Of a DNA stretch of 64,000 nucleotides, positions 40,941 to 49,501 are shown piece by piece. Source of the DNA: Acidovorax sp. KKS102 (GTDB lineage Bacteria; Pseudomonadota; Gammaproteobacteria; Burkholderiales; Burkholderiaceae_C); the NCBI RefSeq assembly GCF_000302535.1, contig NC_018708.1, positions 3,658,001 through 3,722,000 on the forward strand. The letters run 5' to 3'. Position 1 is the stretch's first letter; the number at the start of each line of letters is the position of its first letter. Both the position numbers and the translations under genes were made by a program. The notes beneath the pieces were generated by a model. It made no database searches. It saw nothing but the letters and a program-made list of their open reading frames with translations, and was not told the origin of the DNA.

Positions 40941-41801
40941 CTAAAACAAGCTCCCCTGCCCGCGCAGCAGCCCCGGCCTGAACTGGCCCAGGTCCAGCCC
41001 CTCACGCTCGCGGTTGAGCCCCAGGCGACGGCAGGTGTTGGCAAAGCGCTGGCGCAGCAGATCGGCCCACAGCCCACTGCCCTTCATGCGGGTGGCGAAG
41101 TCGCTGTCATAGGTCTTGCCGGCGGCGCGCTGCGCATCGGTGAGGTGGTGCAGGTCTTGCACCCGCGCCATGACGCGCGCCGCGCGCTGCGGGTAGTGCA
41201 CCGTGAGCCATTCCCGAAACAGCGCATCCAGCTCCCACGGCAGGCGCAGCACGGTGTAGAACGCGGTGCGCGCACCGGCGTCCCGCGCGGCCTCCAGTAC
41301 CTGCTCCATGTCTTCAGTGATGAAGGGAATCTGCGGCGCCACACTCACGCCCACCGGCACACCGGCGTCGGCCAAGGCACGTATGGTGCGCAGCCGCCGG
41401 TGGGGCGCGGCAGCACGGGGCTCCATGCGGCGGGCCAGTGTGGCGTCTAGCGTGGTGATGGTGACGTACACCGCCGCCAGGCGCTGTGCGGCCAGCGGGG
41501 CGAGCAGGTCCAGGTCGCGCTCCACTCCGCTGGATTTGGTGATCAGCGAAAACGGGTGGCGCGCCTCGCGCATCACTTCGATCACGCTGCGCGTGAGCTT
41601 CAGGTCGCGCTCCACAGGCTGGTAGCAGTCGGTGGCCGAGCCGATATTGAGCAGGCGCGGCACATAGCGCGGCTGTGCAAGCTCCTGGCGCAGCACCTGC
41701 GCAATGTTGTGCTTGGCCACGATCTGCGTCTCAAAGTCGAGCCCGGGGGAGAAATTGAGGTAACTGTGCGTGGGCCGCGCGTAGCAGTAGATGCAGCCCA
41801 T
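40941..41801 (-). pseudogene. Radical-SAM protein (PA0069/SplB-like), 5' truncated by the island
   Basis: The frame begins abruptly at MGCIYCYARPTHSYL. Family members have about 80 more N-terminal residues and a complete cluster motif of the type C-E-H-G-C-I-Y-C. Here the first cysteine and everything before it are gone, so the [4Fe-4S] cluster cannot form normally. Upstream of the ATG a TGA follows within 12 bases. The remaining 286 residues are well conserved. The break at about 41800 marks the left end of inserted DNA. Confidence 0.88.
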
Positions 41802-42262
41802 GCTTATGTTTCATGGAAATTTGCTACTGCGGGAAAAACGCATTCCGAAGAACTGTTCAGTGGGCCTAAACCTGATGTTCAATGGACAAACTGTGCCGCG
41901 CTGTTTCCCGGCCAAACTATTCCTGTCCAATCCATGGCAGACCAAGGCGCTGACCGGGTTCTCCACTGACTAGTTTCTGGGTAGTATCTTGTTCGAATTG
42001 AACAAAGGAACAGATGCGCCTGGATGTCAAAATTAGTAGCAGCCTGGCTGCTCGAAGACCTGGTAAGGAAGCCCAGGTTTAAATTCGAGGTGTACCCCCT
42101 GGGTGCCTCACTCAACGCTCCGGCAGAGCTCTCTGCCAATCACCGGACCAAGCCTGTTAGTGCCAGGCATCACACAGGGTCCCGGGGTCACCCCCCTCAC
42201 CACCTACTGCATTGCTCCCGACTTGGGCTAGTGGAGGCTCTGCTGTTAATCTTCATTCTTGG
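41802..42262. other. Gene-free left end of the genomic island
   Basis: AT-richer than the core DNA to the left, this stretch holds no convincing gene. It contains a palindrome TTGTTC-GAATT-GAACAA (41989-42005), probably an operator or promoter element for the recombinase downstream. One frame from 42024 to 42416 is open, but its second half overlaps the recombinase and has no recognisable content. Confidence 0.5.
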
Positions 42263-42982
42263 ATGGATGGAGATGTCGAGCAGCACACGTTCTTCGATGA
42301 CTTGGAACGCATTGTTGAACTGCCGACTGCTTTCGCAAAGTCGAAGGCGGGTCGGCTGGCAACTGAGTCCCGGCCAGTGTACGCACGGCGCATTCGCGAA
42401 CTCTGTCAGTACCTAGAGTACCACTCCGTGTATGGGCAGGTACGGGTCGACGTGGCCCTTGGGCAGCTCTCACTGTTCGTGATTGAGGACTTCTACCGAG
42501 ACCTGGAGCGGCGGGGTCTGAGCAGCAGCACGGTGCGTGGTTACGAAATCACCGTCCGTGAATTCTGCAAGTGGCTGGCTAGCAGCCACGCGGGGTACAC
42601 GCTGAAGCAGAACCTCTACGAAGGTCAAACCTTCCTCACCAAGAAACCGTCGACCCGGCTGCCCAGCCTCGTAGACGTCAAGAGGGTCGTCAAGCTTCTG
42701 AGTGCGATGAACTTCGAGGAGCACCGGCTTCTTGGCCACTTCATATACGACACAGGCCTGCGCATCTCTGAGGTGCAGCGAGTCATGAAGTCGGACATCC
42801 CTGACCCAATGCTGTACCCACGGGACACCATGTACTTCCCGTTGTTTGTCTCAGGCTCCAAGGGGCGGGGTGGCCAAGTCAAAATTCGGACAGCCATCAT
42901 CACTCGGGCGATGCTCTCTCGCATCCACAAGTACCACAACAGCAAGCAGTACTTGAAGCATTACCGAAAGCTCCCCCAATAA
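42263..42982 (+). pseudogene. Tyrosine recombinase, C-terminally truncated
   Basis: About 239 residues hold an N-terminal SAM-like core-binding domain (VYARRIRELCQYLEYHSVYG ... STVRGYEITVREFCKWL) and the start of the catalytic domain, with the first arginine in IYDTGLRISEV. The HxxR, His/Trp and nucleophile Tyr motifs are missing because the frame ends at KLPQ. It is presumably the broken integrase of the element that hit the radical-SAM gene. The frame is open upstream to 42212; ATG 42263 is the natural start. Confidence 0.8.
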
Positions 42983-42998
42983 GTCGAGAACTGAAGAA

Positions 42999-43430
42999 CT
43001 AGGCTTGAACTGCAACGAGTTGCCTTCGCCCGCTACTCTCATCGGCGACAGGAGCGCCTCGTTCATCCAGAAGCCACTTCTGCGCTGACTCCTTAAATAG
43101 CAACACCCCCGTCATAGCCTCTTCTCGTGCATCGGGAACCCAGACTTCGCAGATGCCCGTCAGCTTCCAGCCCCCCGCATCGCCTGTGGGCCTCATCCAC
43201 TGGAGACCAACGACGCTGGAGCTCTCCAGGCTTTCCAGCAATCCCCGGAGCGTGCTGGCCCAGGAAACCAGCGTCGTCTGATAAATCGTGGACTTCTCTT
43301 CCTCATGCGCCGTTGTCAGCACGAACCAAGCCGCCCATGTAGACAAAGATACCGCCTGCAAGCAAGACCCGCCTTTAGGCAACAGACTTTTCGGCACCGG
43401 CACCTCAAAGTGCGGTGAAGTCATGAACAT
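42999..43430 (-). CDS. Hypothetical protein divergent from an XRE regulator
   Basis: A 143-residue product, MFMTSPHFEVPVPKSLLPKG at its start, has no family I recognise and no membrane helix. GGAG lies 5 bases before ATG 43430. Codon use is consistent with a gene. It shares a 60-bp promoter region with the XRE gene, so it may be that regulator's target. Confidence 0.5.
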   Translation of the reverse strand: MFMTSPHFEVPVPKSLLPKGGSCLQAVSLSTWAAWFVLTTAHEEEKSTIYQTTLVSWASTLRGLLESLESSSVVGLQWMRPTGDAGGWKLTGICEVWVPDAREEAMTGVLLFKESAQKWLLDERGAPVADESSGRRQLVAVQA

Positions 43431-43461
43431 ACGTACTCCACTTGAACATAAATCTCGATTG

Positions 43462-43491
43462 TGACTTAAAAGCGGCTGACTTAAAAGCAGC
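43462..43491. repeat. Two tandem 15-bp direct repeats before the XRE gene
   Basis: TGACTTAAAAGCGGC (43462-43476) and TGACTTAAAAGCAGC (43477-43491) differ at one base and end directly at the ATG. They look like operator sites for autoregulation by the encoded HTH protein. Confidence 0.65.
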
Positions 43492-43770
43492 ATGGCCAGA
43501 GACTCGGTACCCGTGTCCACCCCGCCGAACCCGCCAGTACATCATCACACTGCTCGCGCACTTCTTGCAGAGAACGTGGTGCGCCTACGTGCTGAACGCG
43601 GGATGAGCCAGGAAGCGCTTGCCTTTGAAGCTGGCCTACATCGCACCTTCATCGCTCACGTTGAGCGACAAGCGCGAAACATCTCTCTCGACAATATCGA
43701 ACGCCTTGCCATGGCGCTCAACGTCCCCGTCGAGGAGCTTCTTCGTCAGTCAGGCCCTGCCTACTCGTAG
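43492..43770 (+). CDS. XRE-family HTH regulator, controller-protein-like
   Basis: The 92-residue protein is essentially one HTH_3 domain (LLAENVVRLRAERGMSQEAL ... HRTFIAHVERQARNISLDNI), resembling controller proteins of restriction-modification systems and small phage repressors. No restriction or methylase gene is nearby. Its 3' end overlaps the convergent HipB-like gene by 53 bases. Confidence 0.85.
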   Translation: MARDSVPVSTPPNPPVHHHTARALLAENVVRLRAERGMSQEALAFEAGLHRTFIAHVERQARNISLDNIERLAMALNVPVEELLRQSGPAYS

Positions 43771-44110
43771 GAAGCGTCTCCTTCGTAGAGGTCTTTTTCG
43801 AGCCGTCAGCAGTAACCTGGCCATCGGGTGCCTTTTTGAGGGCGCGCAGGCGCGTCACCTTCCCTAGTTCCGCCTTGTACCGGTCCACTGCGTCGTCAGA
43901 CAGGTCCAGGTTGACACCGATTGCCATACGCTTGAGCAGCTCTAGGACTTTCCCCATCTGCACTGTGGGCTTACCGTTTTCTAAGTCCGTCATGAACTGC
44001 TTACTCACGCCAGCAATGAGGGCGAAGTCGTCGATGCGTATGCCTGCGCGCTTGCGCATCGTGCGAATGGCAACGCCCGCATCACGGACAGAAGTGAGTG
44101 GAACCAGCAT
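43718..44110 (-). CDS. HipB-like antitoxin/regulator without a HipA partner
   Basis: This 130-residue protein has an HTH domain typical of HipB (AIRTMRKRAGIRIDDFALIAGVSKQFMTDLENGKPTVQMGKVLELL in residues about 15-60) and a charged C-terminal tail. HipB normally pairs with the kinase toxin HipA; none is encoded here, so this is an orphan or a remnant. Three TTCCT-N8-AGGAA palindromes upstream fit its operators. Confidence 0.82.
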   Translation of the reverse strand: MLVPLTSVRDAGVAIRTMRKRAGIRIDDFALIAGVSKQFMTDLENGKPTVQMGKVLELLKRMAIGVNLDLSDDAVDRYKAELGKVTRLRALKKAPDGQVTADGSKKTSTKETLPTSRQGLTDEEAPRRGR

Positions 44111-44112
44111 AA

Positions 44113-44136
44113 ATATTCCTAAGTATGCAGGAATAT
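44113..44136. promoter_or_regulatory. HipB-type operator 1: ATATTCCT-N8-AGGAATAT
   Basis: Perfect 8-bp arms lie 3 bases upstream of the hipB-like start. E. coli HipB binds TATCC-N8-GGATA; the N8 spacing is identical here. Confidence 0.75.
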
Positions 44137-44165
44137 CTTCTCAACCCGTTCAATCCGTCAAGAAA

Positions 44166-44185
44166 ATTCCTTGACTCGTAGGAAT
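44166..44185. promoter_or_regulatory. HipB-type operator 2: ATTCCT-N8-AGGAAT
   Basis: This is the second site with the same arms and the same 8-base spacing, 51 bases from the first centre to centre. Confidence 0.7.
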
Positions 44186-44216
44186 ATTTTCATATCGACA
44201 GACCCCGTACTTCACA

Positions 44217-44236
44217 TTTCCTATGATGTCAGGAAA
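44217..44236. promoter_or_regulatory. HipB-type operator 3: TTTCCT-N8-AGGAAA
   Basis: The third site has the same spacing, again 51 bases further. Three evenly spaced sites suggest cooperative binding and strong repression, as at the hipBA promoter. Confidence 0.65.
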
Positions 44237-44720
44237 AAAGTTTCTCTGGCTGCGCCAAAGCTCCAGCCCGTCACCCTCGGCGTGGATAAGCTACGCCCGC
44301 CTGCAAACAACCAATGCGCGCCTCCCGAGCGGCGAACGTGCGGAGCTCGAGGACTACAAGAGCTCGGGGTACAGCCGCGGCCACATGGCCCCAGCAGGAG
44401 ACATGCCCACGCCGTCTGCGATGGTCCAAAGCTTCAGTCTCGCAAACGTCGTTCCACAGAACGCACAACACAACGGAGCCGCCTGGGCAAAGATTGAGCA
44501 AGACACGCGGCACTATGTGCGACGGGCCCGTGGAGATGAATTTGTTATTACTGGCCCTGTGTTCGCCGAGGATGCGCCGCAGATTGGTGCCAATCGCGTC
44601 AGAGTGCCCGCATATTTGTACAAGCTCGAACGGAGAACGATGCTGGCATCCGTAAGGTGGCGCCTACGTACGGGCGCATGCGGATACAGACACGCAATGC
44701 CAAGACACAGCAGTCGATGA
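44223..44720 (+). pseudogene. DNA/RNA non-specific endonuclease fragment
   Basis: The middle of the frame resembles the NUC endonuclease family. It has a motif corresponding to the catalytic DRGH (here YSRGHMAPAGDM, with Asp replaced by Ser) and the NVVPQNAQHNGAAWAKIEQ metal-site region, followed by EFVITGPVF. The N-terminal part before about 44260 and everything after YLYKLE (about 44630) do not fit the family, so both ends are broken. It is probably non-functional. Confidence 0.7.
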
Positions 44721-45001
44721 CCGTCGATGGGCATGCAGAGCGTCTGACATGCTGCGCGCTAAACGTGGACCCGTCGGTGGAAACCTATCTTCCGCAGCCG
44801 CTGACCGTTGATTTGATAGATGGCTGTATCCACCACACAACTGACGCAGTCAAAGAGGCGCGGCGAAAACATGCAGGACGCCCGGGGCCCTGGTTCTACA
44901 CCCCGGACCATCTCGTTCACTGGTCAGGTCAGTCCTCCAGAACGGCGCTGGAAGTCAAAGACGAATCCTCGCCGGGCGATAACGACTACGTAAAATCATT
45001 A
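44657..45001 (+). pseudogene. TnsA-like transposon endonuclease fragment
   Basis: About 115 residues resemble the catalytic domain of TnsA, the Tn7-type 5'-end-cleaving endonuclease. They include a Glu in DGHAERLTCC, the VETYLPQPLTVDL strand, an Asp in WFYTPDHLVHW and the LEVKDE lysine motif. This is the restriction-like active site E...D...(E)VK. The similarity stops at about 45000, where sequence typical of the gntR leader begins, so the C-terminal half is missing. No TnsB or TnsC is in the window. Confidence 0.65.
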
Positions 45002-45069
45002 TTTTGGTACTCGCCATGCATTTCGCCGCCTAGACTGGCGCGGCATTGCCGCGCTGCTAGGGGTACACA

Positions 45070-45879
45070 GTGGCTGACTTTTGCTCGAGTTGCTCAATGC
45101 CTTTCCAGTACTTCCAACAGCTCTACTCAGAATTCGAATCCGTCAAGGGCTCTCAGCGGGACCTTCCAACCGGTCGCCTCAGCGACCCCGTTGCCTATGT
45201 GATTCGTAAGGCAATTTTGTCGGGCGTGCTCAAGCCTGGCAGTAGCATCCCGGAGCGCGTCTTGGCTCAGGAACTCAATGTCAGCAGGACCCCAGTCCGC
45301 GAGGCGTTGTTCGTTCTGCAAGGCGAAGGCCTAGTCCATCTGCGACACAACCGTACTGCTTTGGTGGCGCACTTTTCTCAGGACGACTTGCGCCGGGTGT
45401 ACTCTCTCCGCGGGCTGCTGGAGGGGTTCTCTGCAGAATGTGCGGCCAGCAATCCGGACCGCTCAAACGTGCCCAAGGTGGAACATTCGTTGCGGCGCTA
45501 TTTGAAATTGAATGAACAGTCCACGCCCATCGAGCAGGCGCAGGCTGACTTGGAGTTTCACGAGTCCATCTTGGATGCGGCCGGCAGTCAGCTGCTCTAC
45601 ACGATTACTCGCCAAGTGCTGGCCGTTACCATCACGCACCGCTCTCGGTACGCCTACACCCCGGAGCAACTGCAAGAGGCGCAGACTCAACACGAGTCCA
45701 TCTACTCTGCCATCAACAAGGGCGATTACGCTCTAGCGAAGTGGCTCATGACTCAGCACGTAGACAAATCGCGCTCGCTGGCGTCGATGCATCTCTCGGA
45801 CGCAGGCCCGCTGGCCTCCGAAGTCAACATTCCAAAAACGAGGGCCCGAAAGCCCCGCGTTCAATTGGAACCTAGTTGA
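45070..45879 (+). CDS. GntR-family regulator, FCD (FadR) subfamily
   Basis: This 269-residue regulator has an N-terminal winged helix (AYVIRKAILSGVLKPGSSIP ... LNVSRTPVREALFVLQGEGL) and a C-terminal FCD domain with metal-binding histidines (DLEFHESILDAAG, TQHESIYSAI). It is encoded at the edge of the hydroxypyridine cluster and probably controls it. GntR-type palindromes occur in the divergent promoter at 54164 and 54403. The start is GTG 45070 or ATG 45097. Its 3' end overlaps the convergent HD gene by 19 bases. Confidence 0.88.
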   Translation: MADFCSSCSMPFQYFQQLYSEFESVKGSQRDLPTGRLSDPVAYVIRKAILSGVLKPGSSIPERVLAQELNVSRTPVREALFVLQGEGLVHLRHNRTALVAHFSQDDLRRVYSLRGLLEGFSAECAASNPDRSNVPKVEHSLRRYLKLNEQSTPIEQAQADLEFHESILDAAGSQLLYTITRQVLAVTITHRSRYAYTPEQLQEAQTQHESIYSAINKGDYALAKWLMTQHVDKSRSLASMHLSDAGPLASEVNIPKTRARKPRVQLEPS

Positions 45880-46523
45880 TAGCTGCGGTCACTGGCCACT
45901 TTGCGACGCCACTCGAGGTCGACATCCACTGTTTCCCATGACGCAAGAGTGGCAATTGCGCGTTCGTACAGGGGCAGCGCGAGCTGAACAGCGCGCTGCG
46001 GGCGAATTCGCTCAATGCTCCAACGCAACTTCTCCCTCGCACCATCGGGCGAGAAGATGCCTTTGCGGACCCAGTCGACTGTCAGCCAGTCGAAAATGTC
46101 CAGGAACGAGAGCCCATCCGCCGCTGAAAGGATGTCAGCCTCGTCACCACCGCCGATTTCGTGGCGCAGCACCAATCGCCGGACCTGACGAATGAAAGGC
46201 TCACCGCCCTCGGGCCCCTGCTCTCTCAACCACTTCTCAATGAAGTCCGCAGAGCGGATGGAGTGAGCGAATAGATAGTCAGGGTCGTCAAATCCCGCAT
46301 CCGGCGTACCTGAGGGCCCGCCTGGGAAGAATCGCTCAGCATCGTGAGTAATGGCCGCCAACTTCAGCGCTTCCGAGGCAGCTCCATTGGTTAGCTCAAT
46401 CACCCAGTAGCGTGTATTGAACAAGTGCTCGAGTTGATAAAAACCGTCAAGCCATTTGGTGGCCTCCAACTCGAGCTGCGTGAAGCTGGGGTCCGCGTAA
46501 CGTCCGCGCACAGTAGGATTCAT
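45861..46523 (-). CDS. HD-domain phosphohydrolase-like protein in the hydroxylase operon
   Basis: This 220-residue protein has an HD-type metal site: His in LEHLFNTRYW, the HD pair in ITHDAERFF, later His residues in AHSIRS and LRHEIGG, and an Asp in AADGLSF. HD proteins usually hydrolyse phosphate esters. Its start overlaps the large-subunit stop (ATGA), so it is the last gene of the leftward operon. I infer that it may remove a phosphate group placed on the substrate or intermediate by the split dikinase encoded upstream. The function is not established as far as I know. Confidence 0.82.
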   Translation of the reverse strand: MNPTVRGRYADPSFTQLELEATKWLDGFYQLEHLFNTRYWVIELTNGAASEALKLAAITHDAERFFPGGPSGTPDAGFDDPDYLFAHSIRSADFIEKWLREQGPEGGEPFIRQVRRLVLRHEIGGGDEADILSAADGLSFLDIFDWLTVDWVRKGIFSPDGAREKLRWSIERIRPQRAVQLALPLYERAIATLASWETVDVDLEWRRKVASDRSYQLGSN

Positions 46524-48946
46524 GCATTCACTCCTGACTGTTGGGCTTTGGCCCGTTCCATCGCGCGCCACACCGATTCCGGAGTAATGGGCAACGAAGA
46601 GATTTCAACACCCTGGGCGCTGAGCGCATCGCAAATGGCATTGACGATAGCGGCGCCTGCCGGAATGGTGCCCACCTCACCCACACCCCGAACTCCGTAC
46701 GGTGTGACCGGCGAAGGGACCTCAGTGTGAAGCATGTCGATGGGTGGTACGTCCGCCGCGATGGGAACAAAGTAGTCCAGCATCGAGCCGCTGACCAATT
46801 GGCCAGTCTCCTCGTCATACCGAAGCTCTTCGCCCAATGCCGCCCCCAGTCCTTGAACCAGCGCGCCTCGCACTTGCCCGTCGACGACCTTGGGGTTCAC
46901 GACCACGCCGCAGTCATGAACGATGAGAAACCGTTCAATCTGGAACTCACCAGTGATGGGGTCGACGGCTACCACCGCCGCGGCCGCGCCGAAGGCGAAA
47001 GCTGCGTCTGGCGGCTCGTAGTGTGACGTAGCCTCGAGGCCCGGCGATTCATCAGCAGGGATTCCCTGACCAACGATGGCACGCGTGAAAACCTGCGATA
47101 GAGGCACACTTTGGGTGGGCCCTGATTTGAAGCGCACAACGTCGCCATCAACGCTCAGTTTGTCGGGCGAGGTCTCCAAAGTCCAGGCCGCCAGTCGCAG
47201 TATTTTGGCTTGGAAAGCTTGCGCCGCCTCTCGCACAGCTCCCGCCACCGCAATCAGAGTGCGCGATGCGAATGCACCGGTGTTCAGGGGAGAGATAGCA
47301 GTGTCACCGGAGTGCACGCAGATATGCTCGTAGTCGATGCCAAGGGCCTCAGAGCAAAGCTGTGCGATTGCTGTCTCACCACTCTGACCTATGGAAGACA
47401 CGCCGGTGTACACGTCAACGCCGCCAGAACGGTTGGCGCGCAAGGTCACGCTTTCATGCGCGCCGAACTGCGACCCACGTTTAGCAAGAAAGCGGGCACT
47501 GGCGTAGCCAGTTCGTTCGACGAATGACGAGAATCCAATACCTACGATGCGGCCATCTGCTCGGGGCAACCGCGAAGTCATTCGATGTGCTTCGTATGAC
47601 ACAGCTTCAGCCGCCATGCGCAGGGACTGAGGATAGTCCCCACTGTCGTAGACAGCACCACTGGGGGTAGTCCAAGGAAGGTCCTGAGGCTGCAGCAGAT
47701 TCTGCATCCGCAGGTCGAACGGGTCTCTGCCCATCTTGCGTGCCATCCGGTCAACCAGCACCTCAAGAGCGAAGTTGACCTCTGGCTGGCCGTAGCCGCG
47801 GTAAGCACCGACAGGGGTTTTGTTGGTCAGAACCACCTCTCGTGTGACTGACGCATCGGGCACTTTGTAGGGACCTGTAAACACCACACTGGCAAGCTGA
47901 GCCGAACCGAACGGCGAGTTCCAGCCACCGATGTCTGTCACGTAGTCATTGATGATTCCGGTGAAGTTTCCCTCCTCGTCGGCGGCCAAGCGGAACCGAT
48001 GCACTGACTCGCGGCCATGCGTACTGGCACGGAAGTGCTCCATGCGGTCTTCAATCCACTTGACGGGTCGACGCAGAATCATTGCATGCAAGCAGGCGAG
48101 CACGTCCTCAGGAAATGCGCCGAGCTTCTGACCGAATCCACCGCCTACATCCCGGGCAACTACCTGAATGCAAGACTCCGATAGCCGCAAGGACTCAGCA
48201 AGCTGCTTGCGCACCAGATGCGGCGTTTGAGTGGACAAGTACACCAGAAGCTCATGAGCACCCGGGCGCCAGGAGGCCACGATGCCGCGCGTTTCCATTG
48301 GAAGGGGGGTCACGCGGTTGACGCGCATCGTGTCTTCGATGATGTGAACGGCCTCTTGCATGCGGGCGGTTACATCGCCAGCAGCATCAGTTTGGCGCGC
48401 CATCAGATTCGACTTCATAGAACCTGGGTGAAGTACCGGTGCGCCCTCCTCCAACGAGGCAAGTGCGTCACTCACGTGAGGCAAAGGTTCGTAGTCGACG
48501 TCGATTAGCTCCAGCGCGTCTTCCGCCACTGCTCTGCTTGTCGCGACGACGCTAACAACGGGTTGTCCCTCATACAAGGCTACGTCTTGTGCAAGAGCGT
48601 AGTAGGGAAGACTAGGTGCATTGGGCACCGGGCGCAGAACGGTGAGTGGGTCGCTGAGGTCTCGTACCGACTTGGCGGTCAGGATGTGGCGCACGCCTGG
48701 CAGCGCGAGAGCCGCCTCCGTATCCACAGAACGGATTCTCGCGTGCGGGAATGGGCAACGAAGCACCGCCATCTCAAACTGATGCGCGTACTGAACATCA
48801 TCGACGAACTTTCCGTCTCCTCGGAGCAATCGCTCGTCTTCCTTACGAGGCATGCTCTTGCCGAAGGCGCGAGCAGCGGGAGAACCGTGGTTCCGTCCTT
48901 GAGCCCCGAGCTCGTCGCGAAGCTCAGGGTGCATACGTGCATTCAT
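46520..48946 (-). CDS. Molybdenum hydroxylase large subunit (xanthine-oxidase family), 3-hydroxypyridine hydroxylase candidate
   Basis: This 808-residue CoxL/XdhB-type protein binds the molybdopterin cofactor and would insert a water-derived hydroxyl into an N-heterocycle. Cofactor motifs are DVGGGFGQKLGAFPED, AYRGYGQPEVNFALE and a C-terminal RGVGEVGTIPAGAAI with the base-catalytic Glu. The AYxCSFR active-site loop of CO dehydrogenases is absent, which argues against CO oxidation. It overlaps the small subunit and HD genes by four bases each. In context it should convert 3-hydroxypyridine to 2,5-dihydroxypyridine. Confidence 0.9.
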   Translation of the reverse strand: MNARMHPELRDELGAQGRNHGSPAARAFGKSMPRKEDERLLRGDGKFVDDVQYAHQFEMAVLRCPFPHARIRSVDTEAALALPGVRHILTAKSVRDLSDPLTVLRPVPNAPSLPYYALAQDVALYEGQPVVSVVATSRAVAEDALELIDVDYEPLPHVSDALASLEEGAPVLHPGSMKSNLMARQTDAAGDVTARMQEAVHIIEDTMRVNRVTPLPMETRGIVASWRPGAHELLVYLSTQTPHLVRKQLAESLRLSESCIQVVARDVGGGFGQKLGAFPEDVLACLHAMILRRPVKWIEDRMEHFRASTHGRESVHRFRLAADEEGNFTGIINDYVTDIGGWNSPFGSAQLASVVFTGPYKVPDASVTREVVLTNKTPVGAYRGYGQPEVNFALEVLVDRMARKMGRDPFDLRMQNLLQPQDLPWTTPSGAVYDSGDYPQSLRMAAEAVSYEAHRMTSRLPRADGRIVGIGFSSFVERTGYASARFLAKRGSQFGAHESVTLRANRSGGVDVYTGVSSIGQSGETAIAQLCSEALGIDYEHICVHSGDTAISPLNTGAFASRTLIAVAGAVREAAQAFQAKILRLAAWTLETSPDKLSVDGDVVRFKSGPTQSVPLSQVFTRAIVGQGIPADESPGLEATSHYEPPDAAFAFGAAAAVVAVDPITGEFQIERFLIVHDCGVVVNPKVVDGQVRGALVQGLGAALGEELRYDEETGQLVSGSMLDYFVPIAADVPPIDMLHTEVPSPVTPYGVRGVGEVGTIPAGAAIVNAICDALSAQGVEISSLPITPESVWRAMERAKAQQSGVNA

Positions 48947-49452
48947 ACTTGTTCCTTTGCAACCAACTGGGGGTTGGCCGCCACGGTTTCATGCAGGTAC
49001 TCGTGTATTGCACTGATGATGTTCTCGTAGCCCGTGCACCGGCAGAGGACGCCGCTGATTTCTTCTCTGATTTCATCACGCGACAGCATCTCTCCGCGCT
49101 CCACGATGCTGGTTGCCAACATCAGAAATCCTGGTGTACAAAAACCGCATTGCAGAGCGTGGTGCCGGTGGAAACTGGCCTGCAAGCCATTCAGCTTGTT
49201 GTCAACCGCGAGCGACTCTACAGTTCTCACGCATGCTCCCTCAAGTTGAGGCGCAAGCATCAAACACGACTTCAGCGCCACGCCGTCCACTTGGACGGTG
49301 CACATTCCGCATTTGCCTTGCTCACACCCAACATGGGTTCCAGTGTTCCCGAGACGATGTCGCAAAAAATCTGCAGCGTGCATTCGCGCGGGCGCTGTTG
49401 CCGTCACGTATGCTCCGTTGACAGTCAAATTGATGGGTATCTCTTCGTTCAT
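48943..49452 (-). CDS. Molybdenum hydroxylase small subunit, 2x[2Fe-2S]
   Basis: This 169-residue CoxS-type ferredoxin subunit has all eight cluster cysteines: Cys 43, 48, 51 and 63 in the plant-type motif, and Cys 102, 105, 137 and 139 in the helical motif (QCGFCTPG and VLCRCTGY). It transfers electrons from the molybdenum centre to the flavin subunit. Its stop overlaps the large-subunit start as ATGA. Confidence 0.95.
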   Translation of the reverse strand: MNEEIPINLTVNGAYVTATAPARMHAADFLRHRLGNTGTHVGCEQGKCGMCTVQVDGVALKSCLMLAPQLEGACVRTVESLAVDNKLNGLQASFHRHHALQCGFCTPGFLMLATSIVERGEMLSRDEIREEISGVLCRCTGYENIISAIHEYLHETVAANPQLVAKEQV

Positions 49453-49501
49453 GGCAGGGTAATAGTTGGTCAGGGTCGCCTGGAGTACTCAGATGTTGAA
49501 A

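Noticed and set aside
42024-42416. A 130-residue frame at the island's left end
   Set aside because: No recognisable domain, biased composition in the second half, and overlap with the better-supported recombinase frame.
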